DNA of 14,680 nt from Thalassiosira profunda (lineage: Eukaryota > Bacillariophyta > Thalassiosirophyceae > Thalassiosirales > Thalassiosiraceae). Positions 8,373-14,680 of this stretch are shown here, in pieces. Made by a program: the position numbers and the translations under genes. The notes under the pieces were generated by a model. It was not told the origin of the DNA. It saw nothing but the letters and a program-made list of their open reading frames with translations, and did not search any database. The first letter of the stretch is position 1. Every line of letters starts with the position of its first letter. The stretch lies in the NCBI GenBank assembly GCA_036939355.1, contig JALLAP010000398.1, forward strand, positions 1-14,680. The letters are read 5' to 3'.

Positions 8373-9605
8373 ATGGAAGGCTCGTCACTAACTACGGAGG
8401 CGCGGGGTGCTGTTGACGCGGTGGCTGCGGCGCCGGCCACAGCGGCAGCCGACGCGGCAGATCAGACTGACTTTGATGTGAACGTCACCTCGTCCGCCAA
8501 GACGGCCGTCGCGGGCAACCTCCAAGCGATGGCGGCGTTAGCAGAGGATTCGGCCGCATCGCCGCAAGATTCCCCGCAAGGATCCCCGACAGTTCCGGAG
8601 ATGCTCACCAAAAAGACCAGCAGCGACGACGCCAATTCCGAGGATGCATCAGATGTGGACGATGACGCCTCCGATGCGGCCATTGCAGACGAGCAGCGAG
8701 ACGCGTCTGATTTCGACATGGACATCGCGCCGGGCCACCTCCACGCCCTCTCAGGGCGTCCCAATGCCCGGTTGAGGGGCATCCCGAGGCACAACAGCGA
8801 GGGCAAGCTTAGTTCCGGCAGCGTCGATGGGACGAGCCGGCGCAGCCGCAGCACCAGCCGGAGCCGGGCCGGGGCCGGGAGGGGCAGCCTTGCCTCCTCC
8901 CGATCATCCTCTCCCCTTCCGGGCGGGAGGCATGTCGAGGGAGAGGTGGGACACAAGGGGGATGCCAGCACCGTGGGCGGAACCGTCTCCCACGCCGGAC
9001 GGTCGGAGCATTCCGCTTCTCACTCCAGCCTGGATGGAATGTTTGACCCCGATCTTCTCGTTGATCGGCTGGCGTTCATCGACCTCGACCCTCCCCTGCC
9101 CCACGAGATTCGATGCGGGCCCCTCGCGGCTCCCGGTACGATTGACGGCAAGTCCAACAACTCCGGCGGATTGACCCCGGTGAACGAGCGTCTCTCGGAA
9201 GAAACTCTGGAAGATTGCCACGCATTCAGCGATTTGGTCATCGACAACATCAAGCACCTCCACCACGGGGGCATGAGCTCAACCATGTCCATGCCCTCGG
9301 TCGCCCACTCTTCGCTGAGCGGAATGAGGAGCGACATGTCCGTGGGAAGTTTGTCCAACATTTCGGTGGGGAGCTTCAAGGGCGGGCACAGCAGGGGAGG
9401 ATCTGTCGCCGGGGGAAGCTTGATGGGCGACGGGGAGAACAGCGTGCTGTTGGGCACGCTGGACGAGGAGGGGGAGGACGAGTTGGACGAGGCCATCGAG
9501 GAGGAGAACAGCGCGGGGGAGAGCGGAGGGGAGGAGGCCGCAGCCGAGGGAGGGCGGGCGGTGGAGGTTGGGAATTGGATACAGGGCGGATACAGGGCGG
9601 TGTAG
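8373..9605 (+). CDS. hypothetical acidic, Ser/Gly-rich, probably disordered protein with an RS-like segment
   Basis: A 410-residue intronless protein from ATG 8373 (context caATGG). No known domain is recognised. An Ala-rich N-terminus (~11-60) leads to an acidic Ser/Asp stretch (~82-117), a basic Arg-Ser segment (~154-180, SRRSRSTSRSR) like the RS regions of splicing-related proteins, then two short segments that could fold: ~223-250 (MFDPDLLVDRLAFIDLDPPL) and ~278-298 (TLEDCHAFSDLVIDNIKHL). A Ser/Gly/Met run with repeated SVGS and GGS units (~300-350) and a Glu-rich tail (~363-392) follow. Several Arg-x-x-Ser and Ser-Pro sites suggest heavy phosphorylation. The GC-rich third positions and the clean frame argue for a real gene; the antisense Pro/Ser-rich frames are shadows of it. 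The role is unknown. A nuclear or regulatory scaffold is possible but unproven. Confidence 0.65.
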   Translation: MEGSSLTTEARGAVDAVAAAPATAAADAADQTDFDVNVTSSAKTAVAGNLQAMAALAEDSAASPQDSPQGSPTVPEMLTKKTSSDDANSEDASDVDDDASDAAIADEQRDASDFDMDIAPGHLHALSGRPNARLRGIPRHNSEGKLSSGSVDGTSRRSRSTSRSRAGAGRGSLASSRSSSPLPGGRHVEGEVGHKGDASTVGGTVSHAGRSEHSASHSSLDGMFDPDLLVDRLAFIDLDPPLPHEIRCGPLAAPGTIDGKSNNSGGLTPVNERLSEETLEDCHAFSDLVIDNIKHLHHGGMSSTMSMPSVAHSSLSGMRSDMSVGSLSNISVGSFKGGHSRGGSVAGGSLMGDGENSVLLGTLDEEGEDELDEAIEEENSAGESGGEEAAAEGGRAVEVGNWIQGGYRAV

Positions 9606-9832
9606 AGGTCAGGTTTTCTGTAAAGTAGCGTTCGATGGGATGATGGTGCTGTTGCATGGGGTTTTGTGCAGTTATTGCAAGCAATGGGTGCAAGAAAACA
9701 CATCTAGAGAATCGTGCTGCACTTCATTACTCAAGTTAGGCACAACTTCCAAGTTATGTGCACATCTTGAGTTTCCATCTTCTTGGATCAGCAGCTAGCG
9801 GGAAACGGATGATCTCAAAGAGGATGATGCAG
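9606..9832. other. convergent 3' spacer
   Basis: This 227-bp stretch lies between the stops of the acidic Ser-rich gene and the ubiquitin-like gene. It is less GC-rich than the flanking coding DNA and has no supported frame. A perfect hairpin sits at its right end. I found no tRNA-like T-loop or anticodon arm. Confidence 0.45.
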
Positions 9833-9846
9833 TCAATTCATCCTCT
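9819..9846. other. perfect 9-bp hairpin spanning a stop codon
   Basis: AGAGGATGA (9819-9827) and TCATCCTCT (9838-9846) are exact reverse complements separated by a 10-nt loop. The stop codon of the minus-strand ubiquitin-like gene (9835-9833) lies in the loop. In RNA from either strand this would fold into a short stem at the 3' end of that gene. It could affect termination or 3'-end processing, or be chance. Confidence 0.35.
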
Positions 9847-10585
9847 GCCTTTGCGCGGTTGGCTCCACAATTTCAACGACATCGTCGTCGCTGTCGCTGT
9901 CCAAAAGCTCCACCACCTTCTCTTCTCCCCGCAGTTGCCGCTGCGAGTTGCTATTTCCATTTCTTCTCCCTTCCCCACCCAACGGCGCAGCACTCTCCCC
10001 CGCCAAATCGATCACACTTCCACAGTTGCTTCTGGCCCCACTCCCGCCATCCAACTCAATGACATCGTCATCCTCGTCCACCGGCACATCACTCTTCCTC
10101 TTCCCCACTTTGCGTTGCTTCCCACTCCCCTCCGCCTCCTCGTCGTCCGATTGCAAATCCACCGTTTGGGGCGCCAGCGAATGCAGGTGAACGGAAAAGA
10201 CGTTGAAGTTGCCAATCCCCAATGCCTCCAAGGAGCGGCTGCCCGTCTTCAGCTCCCGCCCCAGGTGGAAGAGGCGCTGCTCCGACCGCTTGGCGGGGCC
10301 GAGGGCCGGGTCGGCGTTGATTCTATCTTTCAGATCATTGAGGTTAGATGAGAGCGATATCGTGATCTGTTTCGCACGAGGACAAGAGAATACAGTACGA
10401 GGCCGGGGGTGAATGCAGCGCGTTAGATTTGTTGAACAACGAGAGGAATGCACGTCATTTCTTGCCGTTGGCAGTGCACCGCGGGTCGAACTTGCCTTGC
10501 TCTTTTTGCCGTCGGAGGAGCGGATCACCGCCACCTCCACGTCCCCATCGAGGGTGAGGGCGGCCGACCGCTTCCGTCCGCTCAT
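9833..10585 (-). CDS. ubiquitin-like domain protein with a C-terminal array of SUMO-interaction-like motifs
   Basis: Start at ATG 10585. The unspliced frame gives 250 residues; I favour removal of an intron at 10495-10367, giving 207. Spliced residues ~15-95 then read as a ubiquitin fold: strand VEVAVIRSSDGKK joined to ITISLSSNLNDLKDRI, then QRLFHLGRELKTGSRSLEAL and VFSVHLHS, matching the core of ubiquitin in order. There is no di-Gly end, so it is not a conjugated modifier. A basic nuclear-signal-like GKQRKVGKRKS (~111-121) follows. The tail carries hydrophobic-acidic cores typical of SUMO-interaction motifs: TVDL (~98), VIEL (~132), VIDL (~148), VVEL (~181) and VVEI (~193), most beside Asp, Glu or Ser runs. 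Inference: a nuclear adaptor reading SUMO chains, broadly like Rad60/NIP45 or poly-SIM proteins, but with the domain order reversed. Exact family unknown. Confidence 0.75.
   Translation of the reverse strand: MSGRKRSAALTLDGDVEVAVIRSSDGKKSKASSTRGALPTARNDVHSSRCSTNLTRCIHPRPRTVFSCPRAKQITISLSSNLNDLKDRINADPALGPAKRSEQRLFHLGRELKTGSRSLEALGIGNFNVFSVHLHSLAPQTVDLQSDDEEAEGSGKQRKVGKRKSDVPVDEDDDVIELDGGSGARSNCGSVIDLAGESAAPLGGEGRRNGNSNSQRQLRGEEKVVELLDSDSDDDVVEIVEPTAQRQRMN
10367..10495 (-). other. likely GC-AG intron in the ubiquitin-like gene (129 nt, in frame)
   Basis: On the minus strand the donor reads AAG|GCAAGT, which is the strong consensus used by rare GC-AG introns, and the acceptor reads GAAACAG|ATC. 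A branch-site-like TCTAAC lies at 10427-10422, about 55 nt before the acceptor. Removing 129 nt joins strand 1 of the ubiquitin fold directly to strand 2 in phase 0 and deletes a Cys/Arg/Pro-rich segment unlike the rest. The length is a multiple of three and has no stop, so retention would still give a full protein. Confidence 0.6.
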
Positions 10586-10643
10586 GCCTGTCGGACTGGG
10601 GTGGTGCTCTCCGCCTCGCCTCGATCGAGTGCGCTCCTTGGTC

Positions 10644-10651
10644 CTCGCAGC
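10644..10651. repeat. left copy of 8-bp target site duplication (CTCGCAGC)
   Basis: CTCGCAGC directly abuts the left terminal inverted repeat and is repeated exactly at 10994-11001, directly abutting the right one. Flanking bases beyond the eight differ. Confidence 0.8.
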
Positions 10652-10993
10652 AGGAGGGTCGACATCCTAACAAAATTCACTAGCTTTGACCCGGGTAGAG
10701 AGTTTGGACCGCCGGAGGCCCTCTGGAAATTACCAGGGTAGAATCTTGACCGCCGGAGGCTATCTTCGTTATACCCCAGGTAGAATTGTTCCGGTCGGCC
10801 TAGCTTCAACTAGGTCGTCTCCTAGGGTTATCCTTAAGCCCTTTGAGGTATCTACTTACGTACTTTGGGTCGGTATACCCAGGTATAAAAAAAGTAGGCT
10901 TCTTGTTAGGCAAAGCTAGTGACCGGGCCGGAGCGGAGGGACCAAATTCTACCCTGGTAAAGGACCTCCGGTCAAGGAGATGTCGACCCTCCT
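10652..10993. mobile_element. 342-bp MITE-like non-autonomous DNA transposon
   Basis: The ends are perfect 15-bp inverted repeats: AGGAGGGTCGACATC at 10652-10666 and its reverse complement at 10979-10993. Each end touches one copy of the 8-bp direct repeat CTCGCAGC, the mark left by cut-and-paste insertion. Subterminal sequence is also shared in inverted orientation: TTACCAGGGTAGAAT (10730-10744 against 10946-10960), CACTAGCTTTG (10678-10688 against 10911-10921) and CCTAACAA (10666-10673 against 10903-10910). It has no coding capacity and would need a transposase from elsewhere. An 8-bp duplication is the rule for hAT and is also seen in P-type elements; the terminal bases do not match the usual hAT CAGGG, so the superfamily is left open. 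The left end lies 67 bp from the ubiquitin-like gene's ATG. Confidence 0.85.
10689..10790. repeat. imperfect ~42-bp tandem repeats inside the MITE
   Basis: GGTAGA recurs at 10694, 10737 and 10779, that is 43 and 42 bp apart, each after a C/G-rich lead (CCCGG, CCAGG, CCCAG). The first two copies also share GACCGCCGGAGGC. Inverted relatives lie near the right end (TCTACC at 10948; GACCTCCGGTC at 10963-10973). Arrays like this are common transposase-binding subterminal repeats. Confidence 0.6.
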
Positions 10994-11001
10994 CTCGCAG
11001 C
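10994..11001. repeat. right copy of 8-bp target site duplication (CTCGCAGC)
   Basis: This exact copy of the sequence at 10644-10651 directly follows the right terminal inverted repeat. Confidence 0.8.
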
Positions 11002-11277
11002 CGTCCTCTTTCGAGTGAAGCGCTACACAAATCATTTATGTAATCTATTCGGTATGCGACGAAATCAATAAAAAATACGATAAGATTTACATTTAACGTA
11101 CCGCTAATGGGGGGGAGAAGCAGGGTTGAGGGTTGGATGGCGGCGTGGCGTCGGCCTCTTGGCACCGGGCTCTAGCAGCGACTCTGCCTGCTGGGCAGGG
11201 GCATCGGCCGCGAGGTGCTGGCTAGGCGTGGAGGAAACTGATTGGGAGACTTCGGTTGACACTGCACATCTGCAACG

Positions 11278-13226
11278 ATGGATCTCTCCCACCTCCCCCC
11301 ATCCATCCTCGCCCTCTTCCCCGGCAGTACCGGCAAGCTCGCCCTCCTCCTCACCGCGGCATGCCTCCTCGCCCCGCCCCTCTACTACCTGCATCGGTAC
11401 CGCGCCGCCATCAAGGCGCGCGTCAAGGAGATAGAAAAGACCGTCTCCCTCGCCCGCGTGGTGCGCAATAAAGATAAAGGTGCCATCAAGAAGAACCGGG
11501 TGATGTGTTTGGAGCTGGATCCGCAATTTGTCAAGGATCACCCCGAAGTGAAGATGATGAGCTTCGGGGAGTATTTGAGTCAGCTGCAGCCGGCCGAGCC
11601 ACAAAGGGGGTTCAACCGGCTGTTTCTGCAGAAGGAGCTTGAGATTACGATTGGGGACTTTTTGCTCAAGCACCTGGGGAGGACGTACGGAGCGGCGCTC
11701 TTGCCGGCGTTGGGGGCGGCGAGCGTGGCCGGGTCGATCGCGGGGGTGTCTAATAAGATCTCGAAGTATCTCGCGAGGTCTATTCTCTCGGACGAGGCAT
11801 CGGAGGAAGGGGAGGGGGCAGGCGTGGAGGTTCATCAACTCCTGAATCTCGACCTGTCGCTGATGGAGATTGTGTCGTTCGTCAATTTGCACCAAAAGAC
11901 GACCACGCCAACAAATGGGGCAGACACGATCACCTCGCTGGAGTACCTGAGCCGAGGGGAGAAGGCGGCGGGCGATCTATCGTTCGATCTGGGCGATGGA
12001 GAGTTCCCCAACACCTTCGATTTGAGCGACTTTGACAAGTACGTGGCGATGATGGAGGAGCGGATACTTGAGAAGAACGGCAGCTACGATCCCAACGATC
12101 GGAGCTTCCCTCCTTCCGTGCCCATCAACGACCGATTACTGCCTGGCTTGCACATCGGAAAAGGTGACTTGCAATACACCCACACCAAAAAGGAGGGCAT
12201 CGAACACCGTCTGATTGCATGTCTGTTGAACAAATTGTGCCACAACTATTACAAGCTTTCATGCCAGGGAAGTTTGGAGGATTGCTTCAAGGTCATCTGC
12301 ACCGGAAAGGAATGCCTGTTCCCGGAGGAGTTGATCCAGGGACTGGTGGACACTGGCCACACTGTCGAGGTCTGCCCTCGGTGCATTTTGACGAATTTCG
12401 GGATGCAACTCTGCCTAAAAGAGGACGACGGCTCGTTCACATATATCCCAACGGCAGTGATGCTGCGTACTGGCGTGGAAGACACCTCCGATGGCCGGCC
12501 CGCGTACTTTGCCGCCCCTCATGGTGGGATGGACGTGAACATTTCCGGCCCCCTCATCGGCAAGGGCAGTCGTCCGGCGTGGCTCCAGTTCTATGTAAGT
12601 GTCTCTTTTGCAAGCCATTTTCTGTGTTAGCTGTTGTTCCAACACTCCTGTTCTTCATTCGGATGCAGCTCTGCATCGATGGGGTGACGTGCTTTTATCC
12701 TGACGAGGACCAGGATGCACCGTGGGCGGCCAAGACCTCTTTGACTGACGTTTACTCGCACGAGGAGGCTATTCGAGCAATCAGGATGTGTGCCGTTGTG
12801 TCGATAACGTTCAATCGGATGGCGGCCGAGTTGAATCTCCCGTTTGGCGGATATGGGATCCTCGGGATGTGTAACGACTCGTCCACGCTGATCGACTTTG
12901 CAATTCACGGCAAGACGAACGCCTACCCGCTTCTTTCAACTGGGAGGTACCTGAATCATACAGTGGCTTACTTGATTCGGTTGAGGAAGGATCTGGCTGA
13001 TAATATATCTTGCGGTGCAAGGCTCAGGCCGGTGATCGATGACATTTTGTGCCTTATCAAATCTACCAGTCGTCTACCGAATGATCTGCATATCAGCCCT
13101 TCAACGTTGATAGGGACAACGCGAAGGTACGATGCCTCCTACAGCTTCTCGGTGTTTCAGAGTACTACCGATGCGAAAATCATCTTGCGTGAGATGAGCG
13201 ACACCGCGAGAGAGTACTTGGAATGA
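11278..13226 (+). CDS. orphan membrane-anchored protein with a Cys-rich region; two exons (11278-12594, 12669-13226)
   Basis: Joining 11278-12594 to 12669-13226 gives 624 residues in one frame (439 + 185), ending at TGA 13224-13226. No named family is recognised. One hydrophobic helix at ~21-38 (LALLLTAACLLAPPLYYL) is followed by basic residues, suggesting an N-terminal signal anchor with the bulk in the cytosol. Another small-residue hydrophobic patch lies at ~138-157. Residues 315-379 hold nine cysteines (315, 321, 329, 336, 341, 346, 366, 369, 379), including a CPRC pair, which could bind metal or form disulfides. The most conserved-looking blocks are HGGMDVNISGPLIGKG (~415-430) and PFGGYGILGMCNDSSTLIDF (~497-516). 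The Gly-rich second block may be a ligand or active-site loop, but this is speculation. Divergent from the ubiquitin-like gene; its stop is 10 bp from the stop of the RING-SNF2 gene. Confidence 0.8.
12595..12668 (+). other. spliceosomal intron, 74 nt, GT-AG, phase 0
   Basis: The donor is TAT|GTAAGT, a perfect consensus, and the acceptor is GATGCAG|CTC after a pyrimidine-rich stretch. Without splicing, the first frame ends at 12628-12630 in a short unrelated tail. With splicing, the second frame, which has clear coding character, follows in phase. Confidence 0.9.
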
Positions 13227-13236
13227 GCACTAAGCA
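13227..13236. other. 10-bp convergent spacer
   Basis: Only ten bases separate the stops of two convergent genes. Each transcript must end inside the other gene, so the 3' UTRs are necessarily antisense to the neighbour's coding sequence. Confidence 0.7.
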
Positions 13237-14680
13237 TTAAAAGACTCCTTCCAGGAACCTGACTCCTCCCTTCTTTGCGCGCTTCTTGCCATTCGGATGC
13301 TCATTGTCGATGCCCCCTCCCCCATCATCAGCCTTCCTCTTCTTCACCTGCTTGTCGTCCTGCGGAGGCCGGATGAGCTCGGCGCTGACCAACAACTTGT
13401 GCAGCTTCGCGAGCTTCTCCTTGTTGCCGGTAGGGCTATCGGATGTCACCTGGTGACCGGCGTTCATTTTGCTCATTACTTCCTCCACGCTGCCTTTGGC
13501 CGTCAACTGCTCCACAAACACCGGCCCGGTGGCACCCATTCTATAGGCGCGCGCAATAACCTGTGCCGCCAAAGATTTGTCGTAGATCGTGTCTAGGAAG
13601 AAGATGTGGGTACAGAAGGATAGGTCAAGGCCAACCGATCCCTGCTTCGATAGGAGCATCACAAAGCACTCAGGATGGTGGATGAACTTCTGCAACTCTT
13701 CGGTGCGTGTCTTTGCGTAGGAATAATCGGCCACGCAAGCGCCTCCGAACCTCCGAATCAGTCGGTCTCCAAAGTATTCGTATGTCTGCCGAAATTGAGA
13801 GAAAACGATGGCCTTCAGTGGTCTGTGCATTGAGTGCTTGTTTCCCGGTCGTGCAAACACCCGGGCCGCCATCGGCGATACGTTGCATGACTTGCTTCCC
13901 TCATCTGCAAAGTCATTGCTTCGGAGCTGAAGCAACTTATTGATCACATACTTTTGCTTCGTTGCATAATGTGGGCAATCTTCAGCGAATTTGAAGCAGA
14001 CCTCGCACTGCTTCTCACTGTTCATGAAGTTGCAGTCAAAGTGCTCTTCCCTGCAAACGGTGCACTTGCCATCTTGGAGGCGCGACGAGTAGACGCAAGC
14101 ATCGCCCTTTTTGTGACGTCGTGCCTGCCTCTCACTCGCTCCATTTTCATCTGCCTCTAGCCCTCCCAACTCGTCGAGATCGATAGCACCGCCTGGCCCT
14201 GTTGAGTCTGCCAGCACCCTCCTCAGAGCTTGTTTCTTTTCGCGGGCCTCCTTCTCTTCTAGCAATGCAAGGTTGAATTGGAAGTCCAGGCCAGGCTGAA
14301 GGCGTTGGAAATCATCAGCGTCAAAATCCTCAGAGCAGACAGGGCAGGACGTTGTCTTGCTGTCAATGCACTCAGAACAGACGAGGTGGCCGCACGGGAT
14401 TACGAAAAGAGATTGGAGCTGGACGCCACATTGATGACAGCTTGACAACTCAGCCGACGTAGCCCGATAAATGAAGTCATTCACGACCTTCACCTGGACA
14501 TCCTCAAGCTTGTGAACCTCGCGCAACATCTGCAATGTCTCGTTCCAGTGCCTTCTTCCCAATATGATTGGCAGGATCTGAAGCCCACCACAACACGATG
14601 TTCGCAAGTTGGTGAGCGCCAAGGATGCGTGCTTCGACTGTCTGGGATTGAGCAGCGAATCCTGCCATCCACTAGTCCTT
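13237..14680 (-). CDS. SNF2-family ATPase with internal RING finger (C-terminal part; 5' end outside window)
   Basis: About 480 residues are visible; the frame stays open to base 14680 with no ATG near the edge, so the ATPase N-lobe lies outside. LTNLRTSCCGG at the start recalls the segment before the RING in Rad5/SHPRH-type proteins. A C3HC4 RING follows at visible residues ~81-115 (C-x2-C-x11-C-x-H-x2-C-x2-C-x7-C-x2-C), the E2-binding module of ubiquitin ligases. A second Cys/His cluster (~206-238, CTVC, CEVC, CPHY) is another possible zinc site. The helicase C-lobe spans ~287-404: IVFSQFRQTYEYF, motif V LLSKQGSVGLDLS, and motif VI QVIARAYRMGATGP, where the common GRAxRxGQ is altered but both arginines stay. 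The tail has Lys/Arg nuclear-signal-like runs. Role inferred: chromatin or DNA-damage-linked ubiquitin ligase with DNA translocase. The exact subfamily (Rad5/16, SHPRH or plant F-box/SNF2 type) is not settled. Confidence 0.88.
   Translation of the reverse strand, partial: RTSGWQDSLLNPRQSKHASLALTNLRTSCCGGLQILPIILGRRHWNETLQMLREVHKLEDVQVKVVNDFIYRATSAELSSCHQCGVQLQSLFVIPCGHLVCSECIDSKTTSCPVCSEDFDADDFQRLQPGLDFQFNLALLEEKEAREKKQALRRVLADSTGPGGAIDLDELGGLEADENGASERQARRHKKGDACVYSSRLQDGKCTVCREEHFDCNFMNSEKQCEVCFKFAEDCPHYATKQKYVINKLLQLRSNDFADEGSKSCNVSPMAARVFARPGNKHSMHRPLKAIVFSQFRQTYEYFGDRLIRRFGGACVADYSYAKTRTEELQKFIHHPECFVMLLSKQGSVGLDLSFCTHIFFLDTIYDKSLAAQVIARAYRMGATGPVFVEQLTAKGSVEEVMSKMNAGHQVTSDSPTGNKEKLAKLHKLLVSAELIRPPQDDKQVKKRKADDGGGGIDNEHPNGKKRAKKGGVRFLEGVF

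Larger units (their letters stand above)
10586..11277. promoter_or_regulatory. divergent promoter region, half occupied by a MITE-like insertion
   Basis: This 692-bp stretch separates the start codons of the ubiquitin-like gene and the orphan membrane-protein gene. About 350 bp of it is the inserted element plus one copy of its target duplication, so the ancestral spacer was roughly 342 bp. Outside the element, 11030-11105 is AT-rich and 11106-11277 is GC-rich leader sequence. Short open frames occur here but none shows coding character. Confidence 0.55.

Noticed and set aside
9020..9703. 227-residue minus-strand Pro/Ser-rich frame
   Set aside because: It mirrors the Gly/Glu/Ser-rich plus gene; such frames arise from GC-rich codon bias.
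10882..10892. TATAAAAAAA inside the MITE as a TATA box for the orphan gene
   Set aside because: It lies nearly 400 bp from ATG 11278 and A-runs are common in such elements; there is no independent support.
10652..10993. Firm assignment of the MITE to the hAT superfamily
   Set aside because: The 8-bp duplication fits, but the terminal bases AGGAGGG do not match the usual hAT end and other 8-bp superfamilies exist.

Overview
This is nuclear DNA of a eukaryote with compact, intron-poor genes, most likely a photosynthetic stramenopile and plausibly a diatom. The proteins are eukaryotic families: pentatricopeptide-repeat/SMR, MATH-like/BTB/SAP, glycolipid-transfer, ubiquitin-like and RING-SNF2. 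One short intron (74 nt, GT-AG) is clear. The PPR protein starts with a signal peptide followed by an AAFVAPP motif, which resembles the ASAFAP-type bipartite targeting signal of algae with secondary plastids. Species cannot be fixed from sequence alone.

Layout: eight genes lie on strictly alternating strands. (1) 1-312 (+), 3' end of an unrecognised gene. (2) 544-1602 (-), a GLTP-domain protein with a predicted signal peptide. (3) 2291-6334 (+), a large plastid-type PPR-SMR protein. (4) 6438-7763 (-), a MATH-like/BTB/SAP protein. (5) 8373-9605 (+), an acidic, serine-rich, probably disordered protein. (6) 9833-10585 (-), a ubiquitin-like protein with a tail of SUMO-interaction-like motifs and a likely GC-AG intron. 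(7) 11278-13226 (+), two exons, an orphan protein with one membrane segment. (8) 13237-14680 (-), the C-terminal part of a RING-containing SNF2-family protein that runs off the right edge. Divergent spacers are 609-692 bp and convergent spacers 10-231 bp.

The most notable non-gene feature is a 342-bp element at 10652-10993 with perfect 15-bp terminal inverted repeats, an 8-bp target duplication and repeated subterminal motifs. It looks like a non-autonomous DNA transposon (MITE) that landed in the divergent promoter between genes 6 and 7. The most notable protein is gene 6, which joins a ubiquitin-like fold to four or five SIM-like motifs in an order opposite to Rad60-type proteins.

No operon-like pathway links the genes. 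Two (6 and 8) could both act in ubiquitin/SUMO-linked chromatin biology, but their closeness may be chance. No tRNA, rRNA or CRISPR was seen.
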